Of a stretch of DNA of 6,369 bases, positions 1 through 6,260 are shown piece by piece. Origin of the DNA: JBBRGG01 sp038240875. Its GTDB lineage: Bacteria; Planctomycetota; Phycisphaerae; Phycisphaerales; UBA1924. The notes under the pieces were generated by a model, which was given only the letters and a program-made list of their open reading frames with translations, was not told the DNA's origin and did not search any database. The stretch lies in assembly GCA_038240875.1 (NCBI GenBank), contig JBBRGG010000202.1:1-6369 (forward strand), given 5' to 3'. Position numbers and translations under genes: made by a program. Position 1 is the first letter of the stretch. Every line of letters begins with the position of its first letter.

Positions 1-720
1 GGCGGCGCCAATGGTGTCGCCAAGATCAAGTTCGTCAACACCTATGTCGAGCAGGCGGATGCACACGTCAGCGACTGCGCTGGGCGAGACTGCCCCCTCA
101 AATGGACAGGCAATCACGCAGGAGATGTAGCCACGAACTTGAAGAGAGTGGTCTTTCGCGGCGAGTACGACGGGTTTGAATCGCTCGATAGTTTCTGCGA
201 CTGTGGCATTGGTGTTTTTCTTGGCGAAGGACTCGGAGGCAGCGGTGAATACTGAGGCTTTAGAAATCAGTGGCGTGTGAGAGGCGACGCTCACCATTAA
301 GGACGAGTTGGCGGCGTTGGCGGCTGCGTTTGCCGCGGCGTTTGCGTTGGCGGTAATAAGCGATTGCATACCTTTGTCGTTGGGAACTAATGCGGAAAGA
401 AGCGGATACGGCTTGCTTGCAGGTGCCGAAAGGCGTTGGGCGATGCTTCGCTCTGCTGAAATCAGCGAGAGCAGTTCCGCCGCATCGCCAAGCTGCGGGA
501 TCCACTTGGGCGAGACGAAAGACGTGGCTTCGATTTCGTCAACACCAGTCGCGGCGAGAAGCGAGATGAGCATCAACTTTGCGGCGGTTGGTATGAGCGT
601 GGTTTCGTTCTGCAAGCCATCGCGTGGCGAAACGTCGGTGATACGGACGAAGGGTTTTCTTTCGCGGGAGCTATCTGTAGAGTTTATCTTCACGTTAGGA
701 GTGGGCATGGTCTTGTCCAT
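1..720 (-). CDS. mvaB: Hydroxymethylglutaryl-CoA lyase, N-terminal 240 residues (3' end outside window)
   Basis: This reads as HMG-CoA lyase (HMGL-like TIM barrel), which cleaves (S)-HMG-CoA to acetoacetate and acetyl-CoA, the last step of leucine breakdown. The frame is open from the ATG at 718-720 to the left edge. The family hallmarks are visible: SPRDGLQNE at residues 31-39 (R33 and D34 match the catalytic Arg-Asp pair), IEATSFVSPKW at 63-73, a VRGYISC strand near 195-201 and the LGDTIG turn at 233-238. The later metal-binding His pair and catalytic Cys would lie beyond the edge and cannot be checked. Compared with the human enzyme as I recall it, there are about 26 extra residues between PNDKG (113-117) and SVFTAASESFAKKN (156-169), beginning with an Asn/Ala-rich run at 124-138. 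No strong Shine-Dalgarno site precedes the ATG; GGAT lies about 9 nt upstream, and M5 is an alternative start. It is divergent from the peroxiredoxin gene. The family call is firm; specificity within HMGL-like enzymes is slightly less so. Confidence 0.93.
   Translation of the reverse strand, partial: MDKTMPTPNVKINSTDSSRERKPFVRITDVSPRDGLQNETTLIPTAAKLMLISLLAATGVDEIEATSFVSPKWIPQLGDAAELLSLISAERSIAQRLSAPASKPYPLLSALVPNDKGMQSLITANANAAANAAANAANSSLMVSVASHTPLISKASVFTAASESFAKKNTNATVAETIERFKPVVLAAKDHSLQVRGYISCVIACPFEGAVSPSAVADVCIRLLDIGVDELDLGDTIGAA
307..351 (-). repeat. Asn/Ala low-complexity run inside HMG-CoA lyase
   Basis: Residues 124-138 of the lyase consist only of Ala and Asn (pattern AN AN AAAN AAAN AAN), encoded by GCN and AAC codons. 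The run begins a stretch of about 26 residues that the standard family does not have, placed before the strand that aligns with the VIFGAASE region of characterised lyases. Mixed GCC/GCA/GCG codon use shows it is not a recent perfect duplication, although the short periodicity fits replication slippage. It probably forms a surface loop. Confidence 0.7.
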
Positions 721-804
721 TGAGACAGTATCCAAAAGCGAACGTATTAAGTGGCAAAGTTAGGGACGTTGCGGTCGGTTCTGCGCATGGTACTCGGGTG
801 AAGC

Positions 805-852
805 GTGAGACTGCGAGAAGGTGAGACTGCGTGAAGGTGAGACTGCGAGAAT
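805..852. repeat. Three tandem copies of a 16-bp unit in a divergent intergenic region
   Basis: Copies lie at 805-820, 821-836 and 837-852 and read gtgagactgcgagaag, gtgagactgcgtgaag and gtgagactgcgagaat. Copy 2 differs from copy 1 at one base and copy 3 at its last base. The block sits in the 275-bp spacer between the divergent HMG-CoA lyase and peroxiredoxin genes, about 144 bp before the peroxiredoxin start and 84 bp before the lyase start. It could be a multi-site operator or simply a slippage-derived minisatellite; the sequence alone does not decide. I see no other confident element in the rest of the spacer apart from the ribosome binding site at 982-987. Confidence 0.85.
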
Positions 853-981
853 ACGTTCTCGGTTCGAGTTTAAGGAAGTACGAAAAATCTACTTCAAGGC
901 AGTTGCATCGGGCTGCCATGGTGTGCGAAGCTTGGGATATATTGCAAGCGTGTGACGTTCTACCCGAGGCAGAGCTCAATC

Positions 982-987
982 AAGGAG
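982..987 (+). promoter_or_regulatory. Ribosome binding site of the peroxiredoxin gene
   Basis: AAGGAG, a near-perfect Shine-Dalgarno sequence, lies 8 nt before the ATG at 996-998. It decides the start: the frame is open further upstream (to a GTG at 831), but that extension reads through the 16-bp tandem repeats and has no counterpart in BCP-type peroxiredoxins, whereas translation from 996 gives the expected N-terminus. Confidence 0.9.
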
Positions 988-995
988 ATAAAGAC

Positions 996-1712
996 ATGGC
1001 ACTCATCGAGATCGGTCAACCCGCACCAGCATGGAATTCCAAGGATTCAGGAGGCAAGCAGGTCGCGTTGGCGGACTTTGCGCGGAGCCCGCTCGTGTTG
1101 TACTTTTACCCCAAGGACGACACGTCCGCGTGCACCAAAGAAGCGTGCGAGTTTAATGATGCGATGTCGATCTTCGCGACCCTAGGCGGGGCCAGGGTCG
1201 TTGGCGTGAGCCCGGATTCGCCTTCGTCACATGCCAAATTTGCGAGCAAGTATTCGCTCAACGTAATGCTGGTCGCCGACGAACCGGTGGGAAATGTGCC
1301 CCCGATTTGTCAAGAGTTTGGCGTGTGGGGCGAAAAGTCGATGTATGGCAAGACGTACATGGGCGTGATCCGGACGACGTACTTGATCGATGCAAAAGGA
1401 ATTGTGGCTCGCCGCTGGGACAAGGTGAAGGTGGACGGGCATGTTGAAGAGGTCAAAGCCGCGCTGGCGGAACTCGTGGGCGCGAGCGTGCCTGTTGCGA
1501 AGTCTTCAGCAACGAAAGCCAAGGCAAGCAAGCCGTCGGTGAAAGTTGTGTCTGGCAAAGTTGCGTCTTCCAAGAAGCCTGCCTCAAAGTCAGCCAGGAA
1601 CAGTACAACTAAGCCATCTAAAAAAGCTGCTTTAAAGCCTGCGCCCAAGCTCACCACAAAGCCAACATCTAAGCAAGCCCCCAAGCCAATCAAGAAGCCA
1701 AGCAAGACCTAA
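996..1712 (+). CDS. bcp: Peroxiredoxin, BCP/PrxQ type, with lysine-rich C-terminal tail
   Basis: This is a thiol peroxidase that reduces H2O2 and organic hydroperoxides, normally recycled by thioredoxin. Residues 1 to about 162 form the thioredoxin-fold AhpC/TSA domain. The active-site segment YFYPKDDTSACTKEACEF (36-53) contains the PxxxTxxC motif (P39, T43, C46), so C46 is the peroxidatic cysteine. C51, five residues later, matches the resolving cysteine of the PrxQ/BCP class. R126 in GVIRTTYLID is the likely conserved active-site arginine. The core matches the usual length of about 155 residues. Residues 164-238 are a separate disordered tail with 20 Lys, one Arg and no acidic residue, rich in KP, Ala and Ser, and resembling histone H1 tails. 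There is no signal peptide, so it should be cytoplasmic. The start is fixed by the AAGGAG site. The gene stands alone on the plus strand and converges on the ABC-F gene with 20 bp between stops; I see no clear terminator hairpin there. Confidence 0.95.
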   Translation: MALIEIGQPAPAWNSKDSGGKQVALADFARSPLVLYFYPKDDTSACTKEACEFNDAMSIFATLGGARVVGVSPDSPSSHAKFASKYSLNVMLVADEPVGNVPPICQEFGVWGEKSMYGKTYMGVIRTTYLIDAKGIVARRWDKVKVDGHVEEVKAALAELVGASVPVAKSSATKAKASKPSVKVVSGKVASSKKPASKSARNSTTKPSKKAALKPAPKLTTKPTSKQAPKPIKKPSKT

Positions 1713-1732
1713 TAGACCGCTGCATAGGCAAA

Positions 1733-3874
1733 CTACTGGTTTTCAGCTGCTCTTCTGGCCCATTCAAATTCCAGAGGTTCGAGTTGCCCGGCGAGGTTCG
1801 CGCGTTCATCGCCGAGTTTCGTCGCCTTGGCATTGTCTCGCCAAACGTTGGGGTCGGCAAGCAACGCGTCAAGCTCGCGCATGCGCGTTTCGGTCTTCTC
1901 GATGCGTTCTTCGAGTTGCTCGGTGCGAAGGCGCGCGAGCGCGTTGACAGACATGCCACTGTTGGAAGATTTGCTTGTTGATTGGTTCGCAGATTGGTTT
2001 GATGACTTGTTGGAATTGTTGTTCTTTGCCGAATTACCCGCGTTCGAGCCGGAAGTATGAACAAGTTGGAAACCGCCTTGGCCTTGCTTTGCGGCGGGCT
2101 TTGGGTTGTCGCGTTGGCGAGCTTGGTCGTCCTTGCGGCGCTGCGTGTCTTCTTTGCGAGACTTTTCCTCAGACGCGGCTCGTGCGGCTTCGCGTTTGCG
2201 TTCGATGTCGCGATCGTGCCACATGGTGAACCCGCCAAGGAAGATCTCGGCGTTACCTTCGCCATCTAAGACAATCAGGTGGTCGCAGGTGGCATCGATG
2301 AGCGCGCGATCGTGCGAAATCACGATGAGCGTGCCTTCATACGCGTCGGGGTTTGGGTCGTCTTCATCGCTCGAAGCAAGCACATCTTCGATTCGTTCGG
2401 CACTTGGAATATCAAGGTGGTTGGTCGGTTCGTCCAAGATCAGCAGGTTCTTCGCGCTCGCGAGCAACCCAGCGAGAACAGCGCGGGTCCGCTCACCACC
2501 AGACATATCGCCCAGTTGTTTTTCTTGATCATCGCCAGAGAACAAGAACGCGCCTGCGAGGTTTCGAGCCGCTTGCTCGCTCATCGCGGCTTGCGGATTT
2601 TCCTTGAGGATTACACCTTGGAGATAGCGGTAGACGTTAAGGTCTGGCTGCAAACCTTCGTGCGTCTGGCGGTAGTATCCAATAGCCAGATTCGTGCCCA
2701 ACCGCACAGTTCCAGCGTCGGAGGTGAGCATGCCGAGCAGGCAGTTGACCAGTGTGCTCTTGCCCGCGCCATTGGGACCGATGATGCCCCAGCGTTCGCC
2801 GCGATTGATGACCACGTCGAGTTCGTGGAAGAGAACCTTGGGCGTGCCATCATCGCGCGTGTATTTCTTGGAAAGCCCGCGCACGGCGACCACGACATCG
2901 CTGGTCCTTGGAGCCTTTGGTAAGGTAAATGTCGCCGTCGCCATCTCCATCGGGCGGTCGAGCGTGTTGGCGAGTTTCTCACGATCAAGGCGTGTTTCGC
3001 GGCCTTTGGCTTGTCGCGCACGCTGGCCAGCTTTGTACCGCCGGATGAATGCTTCTTCCTTCTTGAACTTGTCCTGCTGCGCTTCATACGCGCGATGCTG
3101 CACCATCAAGCGTTCTTCTCGAAGGCGGCGAAAGTCCGCGTAATTGCCTGGGTAATCAATGAGCCTGCCCGCTTCGACTTCGACAATCCGCGTCACGACC
3201 GCGTCGAGTAAATAGCGATCGTGCGAGATCATCACCACCGCGCCCTTGTACTCGTTGTTAAGATAATCTTCGAGCCACAGACGGCCGTCGATGTCGAGGT
3301 GGTTGGTCGGTTCGTCCAAGAGCAAGACATCGGGCCGCTCCAAAAGCAGTCTCGCGAGTGCAAGCCGGCCTTTTTGCCCACCCGAAAGTCGGCTTACTGG
3401 GAGTTTGAACTGTGCATCGGTAAAGCCCAGGCCGTGCAGGATCTCTTCGATCTTGTGCTCGATGGCGTACCCGCCCAGGGCTTCAATCGTGCCTTCGAGA
3501 ACTGCCTGCTTCTTCAGTAGGATCTCAAGCTGTTGCCCATCGGCTTCGCCCATGTCGTGATAGACCTGCTCCAAAGCGCGGTGCGCCGCAGCGAGATCCG
3601 CAAAGGCGTCTTCGGCGGCTTGAAAGAGCGTTTCGTCGGGGTCGAAGCTGTGGTCTTGCGTAAGGTAGCCGACGCGTGCACCGCGTTGCAAAACAACGGA
3701 GCCTTCGTCGGGTTTGAGCTCGCCCGTCAGGGCCTTCATGAGCGTGGTTTTGCCCGCACCGTTTCTCCCCACGACACCGATGCGGTCAGTGGGTTCGACG
3801 GTCAGGGAGAGGCCGCTGATGATGACTTTGTCGCCATAGCGGTGGGTTACGTTGGTCGCAGTCAGAATTGGCAC
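1733..3874 (-). CDS. ABC-F family ATPase (Uup/EttA-like ribosome-associated factor)
   Basis: This is a soluble protein with two ATP-binding cassettes and no membrane domain, as in ABC-F translation factors that act at the ribosomal E site. Cassette 1 has Walker A GRNGAGKTT (36-44), signature LSGGQKGR (163-170), Walker B LLLDEPTNHLD (184-194) and SHD (217-219). Cassette 2 has GPNGAGKST (366-374), MSGGERTR (457-464), LLILDEPTNHLD (477-488) and SHD (520-522). Both catalytic glutamates (E188, E482) are present. The linker at about 240-325, with the FIRRYKAGQRARQAKGR segment, is the family's interdomain (PtIM) region. Cassette 2 has an acidic insert at 501-514. After it come a charged helix (555-590), an Asn/Ser-rich spacer (609-640) and a C-terminal coiled coil (645-713) like that of Uup. 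At 713 residues it is longer than typical EttA or Uup. The start is GTG at 3872-3874; the only upstream in-frame codons before a stop offer no ATG, and no Shine-Dalgarno site is evident. Housekeeping versus antibiotic-protection role cannot be separated here; the C-terminal coiled coil favours Uup-like. Confidence 0.95.
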   Translation of the reverse strand: MPILTATNVTHRYGDKVIISGLSLTVEPTDRIGVVGRNGAGKTTLMKALTGELKPDEGSVVLQRGARVGYLTQDHSFDPDETLFQAAEDAFADLAAAHRALEQVYHDMGEADGQQLEILLKKQAVLEGTIEALGGYAIEHKIEEILHGLGFTDAQFKLPVSRLSGGQKGRLALARLLLERPDVLLLDEPTNHLDIDGRLWLEDYLNNEYKGAVVMISHDRYLLDAVVTRIVEVEAGRLIDYPGNYADFRRLREERLMVQHRAYEAQQDKFKKEEAFIRRYKAGQRARQAKGRETRLDREKLANTLDRPMEMATATFTLPKAPRTSDVVVAVRGLSKKYTRDDGTPKVLFHELDVVINRGERWGIIGPNGAGKSTLVNCLLGMLTSDAGTVRLGTNLAIGYYRQTHEGLQPDLNVYRYLQGVILKENPQAAMSEQAARNLAGAFLFSGDDQEKQLGDMSGGERTRAVLAGLLASAKNLLILDEPTNHLDIPSAERIEDVLASSDEDDPNPDAYEGTLIVISHDRALIDATCDHLIVLDGEGNAEIFLGGFTMWHDRDIERKREAARAASEEKSRKEDTQRRKDDQARQRDNPKPAAKQGQGGFQLVHTSGSNAGNSAKNNNSNKSSNQSANQSTSKSSNSGMSVNALARLRTEQLEERIEKTETRMRELDALLADPNVWRDNAKATKLGDERANLAGQLEPLEFEWARRAAENQ
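1955..2047 (-). repeat. Asn/Ser low-complexity spacer within the ABC-F gene
   Basis: Residues 610-640 of the ABC-F protein are dominated by Asn and Ser with Lys, Gln and Ala. They include an NQSANQS segment encoded by two near-identical 12-bp blocks at 1980-1991 and 1992-2003. The run separates the charged region after cassette 2 from the C-terminal coiled coil and is probably a flexible tether. Its simple codon pattern suggests slippage-driven growth. Confidence 0.75.
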
Positions 3875-4008
3875 GCGTGAGGGTAGGTCGAACGACGCGC
3901 ACTTTCAGGTTGGGCCCCCCGATAGATCAGTTGAGATGGATCAGTTGAGATAGATTACTTAATATAGATCGATCGATTTCTCGCTCGAACTACCAACGCT
4001 GGAAATGT
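3875..4008. other. Intergenic spacer upstream of the ABC-F gene, with AT-rich patch
   Basis: These 134 bp separate the flavoprotein stop from the ABC-F start, both on the minus strand. The spacer contains a 14-bp tandem duplication (3924-3951), an AT-rich patch around 3952-3980 with TATATT on the minus strand (3961-3966), and the self-complementary atcgatcgat at 3968-3977. The contrast with the GC-rich flanks fits a promoter for the ABC-F gene, but no good -35 hexamer lies at 16-18 nt from TATATT. No hairpin followed by a T run is evident as a terminator for the upstream operon. Confidence 0.4.
3924..3951. repeat. Two tandem copies of a 14-bp unit upstream of the ABC-F gene
   Basis: agatcagttgagat (3924-3937) is followed directly by ggatcagttgagat (3938-3951), differing only at the first base. 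The pair lies 50-77 bp before the ABC-F start codon, downstream of the TATATT candidate with respect to minus-strand transcription, so it would fall in the 5' leader if that promoter were real. Function is unknown. Confidence 0.8.
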
Positions 4009-5298
4009 TCACTGGTTTGCTGGGTTGGTTTGCCGATTTGGTTTGCCAGTAAGGCGGTACCACGGGCGTAGTGTTAGCGATGGAAAGCGTAACAAGGGCC
4101 AGATCAAACGCATGAGGCTAGGTCGCATGAGGCCAAAGGCCGCGAGTTGGCACGCGGGCAGGCGAGTGCGAAGCCGGCGTGCATACGCATGAGCAATCGT
4201 AACGTGAGCCGTGGACAAACAAGCTTTATGATCAGTAGTAAAGCGTACCGATTCGCTCTTTGAATCGGCTTGAGCTGGTGAAAGCGTAAGTGATTTAGCG
4301 AGCGCATTCGCAAGAACGCGTCCAGACCACAGCGCGTTCCCGATTCCTTCCCCGCCTACCGGATCAATCGCGGCCGCAGCGTTACCCACGCGAAACGACC
4401 TGGCATGGCTGGGCTTTATATAGCGCGACCGAGGCACCGGACACGCGAGCCAATCTCCCTCGCGCCATGCACGGTTCCAACCAGGCCATGCACGCTCCAG
4501 CACGGCGTCGTGATCGCCTTTGAGCGCTCGAAGTACATCTGTGTGCGCACAAAGCGCGATGGTCGCAAGGCCATCTTCAACCAGCACGCTTCCTGCATAC
4601 ACGCCGTTGCCAGCTCGCATCTCAACGCTCGAGGCATGATGCTGATCGTGTGGGAGACGCGCGTGACACTTAAGCCCGATAAGCCCTTGAATCGCTGGTG
4701 TTGGACGGCTTGCGCGATCAATGCTCGAACCTGTCCCAGTATCATGCCTTCCCGTGCCGTCGGCGTGCACAACGATGTCCGTGTCGATGTGCGTGCCATC
4801 GACAAGCGTAACTGTTACGCCGTCGTCGGCGTACGCCACGCTTCGCACGGTTACGGGCTGCAGGCGTGTGACGCCAGTGGAATCTGCGGCTTCAAGAAGC
4901 GCGGTATCGAGACTGCCTCGGCTAAGCGCCCAGGCGCTCACGGGCGTTAGCCATTCGATGCGTCGCGTACCCGAAGCGCCTTGCACGATCACGCCGAAGC
5001 GATCAACGCGCCGAGCACCAAGTGAGCGAAGCTCCGCCGCATCAAGCAGGCATTCAAGATCATCGGTCGCAGCGGGGGAAACATACTCGCCGCAAACCTT
5101 TACACGCGGGAAAGGCTTGGATTCGATGAGCGTGACCGATGCGCCACGCCGCGCGAGATGGATCGCTGCAGAACAACCGGCAACGCCCGCGCCGATGACG
5201 ACAACGCGCAGCGAATGTAGTGAGTCGTTCGTGGCTCTCGTGTTCGCACACGAATTCTCGCGATTGCTGGCGTCAGGAGTAGAAGAAGATTGGTTCAT
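4009..5298 (-). CDS. FAD-dependent oxidoreductase, geranylgeranyl reductase/hydroxylase superfamily
   Basis: This is a 429-residue flavoprotein of the group that includes geranylgeranyl reductases and aromatic hydroxylases. After a 29-residue Ser/Asn-rich leader, VVVIGAGVAG (32-41) is the FAD-binding GxGxxG motif, with E59 ending the second strand to bind the ribose. KVCGEYVSP (67-75) matches the P/CGE substrate-side motif of geranylgeranyl-reductase-like enzymes. HADGTGR (178-184) is the middle motif, and GNAAAAIDPVGGEGIGNAL (305-323) is the second FAD/pyrophosphate motif. The basic, hydrophobic C-terminal region (about 387-416) could touch the membrane, as expected for a lipid substrate. 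The ATG at 5296-5298 lies 22 bp after the methyltransferase stop, implying one transcript; no Shine-Dalgarno site is visible, so translational coupling is likely. Family-level function is reduction or hydroxylation of an isoprenoid, quinone-like or polyketide substrate; the actual substrate is unknown. The last 13 residues are encoded by a 13-bp repeat. Confidence 0.88.
   Translation of the reverse strand: MNQSSSTPDASNRENSCANTRATNDSLHSLRVVVIGAGVAGCSAAIHLARRGASVTLIESKPFPRVKVCGEYVSPAATDDLECLLDAAELRSLGARRVDRFGVIVQGASGTRRIEWLTPVSAWALSRGSLDTALLEAADSTGVTRLQPVTVRSVAYADDGVTVTLVDGTHIDTDIVVHADGTGRHDTGTGSSIDRASRPTPAIQGLIGLKCHARLPHDQHHASSVEMRAGNGVYAGSVLVEDGLATIALCAHTDVLRALKGDHDAVLERAWPGWNRAWREGDWLACPVPRSRYIKPSHARSFRVGNAAAAIDPVGGEGIGNALWSGRVLANALAKSLTLSPAQADSKSESVRFTTDHKACLSTAHVTIAHAYARRLRTRLPACQLAAFGLMRPSLMRLIWPLLRFPSLTLRPWYRLTGKPNRQTNPANQ
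4012..4050. repeat. Three imperfect 13-bp tandem copies at the 3' end of the flavoprotein gene
   Basis: The copies are 4012-4024 (ctggtttgctggg), 4025-4037 (ttggtttgccgat) and 4038-4050 (ttggtttgccagt), sharing the core tggtttgc at exact 13-bp spacing. They encode the last 13 residues (417-429), TGKPNRQTNPANQ. Because 13 is not a multiple of 3, each copy is read in a different frame and the peptide is not repetitive. The tail was therefore probably created by slippage at the gene end rather than by selection for a protein motif. Confidence 0.7.
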
Positions 5299-5320
5299 GA
5301 AATACGCGTTTCAAATGGCG

Positions 5321-6061
5321 TTAACTGCTTCGCTTGGGCCACGCCTTTGGTTTCTCGCCCGCGAGTGTGAAGCGATACCAAAGTATTGGCTGGCGATAGG
5401 CCGCGTAGGAAATGTCGCACCGAGAAGCCATATCGAGCACTTCTGCTTTGGTGAAACCAGCCTCGAAACTCACGCGGGCGTCATGCTGAACGATGCGCGA
5501 TTGACCGATGCACGCGATTGAAACCGCGGCTCGGTGAAGCTTTGATCGAACCAGATCGCTCCAGATGACGCCTGCACGCGCGATAGCGTCCATCGACGCG
5601 AGCACGGTTAATGCCTTGAGGTCGCTGAGGTGATGCAGGAACAGAGCTGAATGAACGTAATCAAAGCTAGCCATGCTGAAGGTTGAGCGAAGGTCGAGCG
5701 CGTCAGCGAGCACGATTGTGACGTTGGGTTCATGTGCGACGTGCGCCTTGGCAAGCGCGACGGTCGCGTGGTGGTTGTCTACGCCCGTGACTCTCAAATC
5801 AAAGCCCTTTGAACGAGCCCACGCGACTGCAGCGAGCGGGATATCTCCTGAGCCCGTGCCGACATCGAGAAGTGTGATCGAACGTGCATTAGGCCCATTT
5901 GGGTCGGGCCAATTGACTGAGGCACGCTGGAGAAACGCGATCAACGCCGAGCTGCCACCAAGGCGTCGGTTCACCCAGCGCAAATATGCCAGCGCGTTGG
6001 CAAGTTCGTCCTTGGCGACGTCGGGCGCGTCCATGAGTTCGGGCGTAAGCCTTCTGGGCAT
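5321..6061 (-). CDS. Class I SAM-dependent methyltransferase
   Basis: This 246-residue protein has a Rossmann-type methyltransferase fold. Motif I is LLDVGTGSGDIP (64-75), the SAM-binding glycine loop. VTGVDNH (91-97) carries the acidic residue D95 expected to hold the SAM ribose, LADALDL (118-124) is the adenine-side motif, and FDYVHSALFLHHL (133-145) is the post-motif strand and helix. The N-terminus, LTPELMDAPDV with LRWVNRRLGG at 27-36, matches a subgroup that I recall as often encoded beside geranylgeranyl-reductase-like flavoproteins and type III polyketide synthases; no such synthase is in this window. There is no signal peptide or membrane helix. The ATG at 6059-6061 is supported by AGGA 6 nt upstream. 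It is the first visible gene of a two-gene operon with the flavoprotein 22 bp downstream, so it probably methylates the same substrate. The substrate and the methylated atom (O, N or C) cannot be read from the sequence. Confidence 0.9.
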   Translation of the reverse strand: MPRRLTPELMDAPDVAKDELANALAYLRWVNRRLGGSSALIAFLQRASVNWPDPNGPNARSITLLDVGTGSGDIPLAAVAWARSKGFDLRVTGVDNHHATVALAKAHVAHEPNVTIVLADALDLRSTFSMASFDYVHSALFLHHLSDLKALTVLASMDAIARAGVIWSDLVRSKLHRAAVSIACIGQSRIVQHDARVSFEAGFTKAEVLDMASRCDISYAAYRQPILWYRFTLAGEKPKAWPKRSS

Positions 6062-6260
6062 GGTCCATCCTACACGCGAAGAGCCGTGCCTTCTCTGGCA
6101 GTTGCAAGGGCCTTAATCCGATGATAGCTTCATATGTGCGAGCGCAAAGACGGCCACACTTGCGAGTTTGACGTGGCTCGAACGCAACCTTATTGGCTTC
6201 GTACACTTTGTCGTGACGCCTATCAATCATGACCAGACAAATACTGTCAAGCCAAATCCA
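6062..6260. other. Intergenic region upstream of the methyltransferase, no confident gene
   Basis: This stretch lies between the methyltransferase start and the perfect 15-bp array; with the array it makes 308 bp without an assigned gene. On the plus strand it holds a 32-codon frame (6134-6232) whose TGA overlaps an ATG at 6229 (ATGA) that reads into the array. Neither has a Shine-Dalgarno site or recognisable homology. On the minus strand, a perfect TTGACA hexamer at 6245-6250 could be a -35 box for the methyltransferase operon, but no good -10 is found at 16-18 nt. The last 15-30 bp look like decayed copies of the neighbouring repeat. Confidence 0.5.
6068..6071 (-). promoter_or_regulatory. 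Ribosome binding site of the methyltransferase gene
   Basis: AGGA on the minus strand, followed by 6 nt and then the ATG at 6059-6061, is a short but well placed Shine-Dalgarno sequence. It supports this start over the out-of-frame ATG 7 nt upstream. Confidence 0.6.

Noticed and set aside
727..757. Minus-strand promoter candidate for the lyase: TTGCCA (752-757) and GATACT (727-732)
   Set aside because: The spacer is 19 nt, the -10 matches at four of six bases, and it would leave a leader of only a few nt. Too weak to annotate.
308..763. Plus-strand frame of 151 codons with an Ala-rich start resembling a signal peptide
   Set aside because: It lies antisense to the HMG-CoA lyase gene, whose conserved motifs fill the opposite strand. 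The Ala-rich start is just the complement of the Asn/Ala codon run.
938..943. TATATT as a -10 box for the peroxiredoxin gene
   Set aside because: No acceptable -35 hexamer lies 16-18 nt upstream and there is no extended -10 TG.
831..995. 55-codon N-terminal extension of the peroxiredoxin from a GTG
   Set aside because: It reads through the 16-bp tandem repeats and has no match to BCP-type N-termini. The AAGGAG site at 982-987 fixes the start at 996.
1713..1732. Bidirectional terminator between the convergent peroxiredoxin and ABC-F genes
   Set aside because: The 20-bp gap and its flanks show no GC-rich stem followed by a T run on either strand.
2279..2923. Plus-strand frame of 214 codons opposite the ABC-F gene
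   Set aside because: It is antisense to conserved cassette 2 motifs on the minus strand. No ribosome binding site or recognisable domain is seen.
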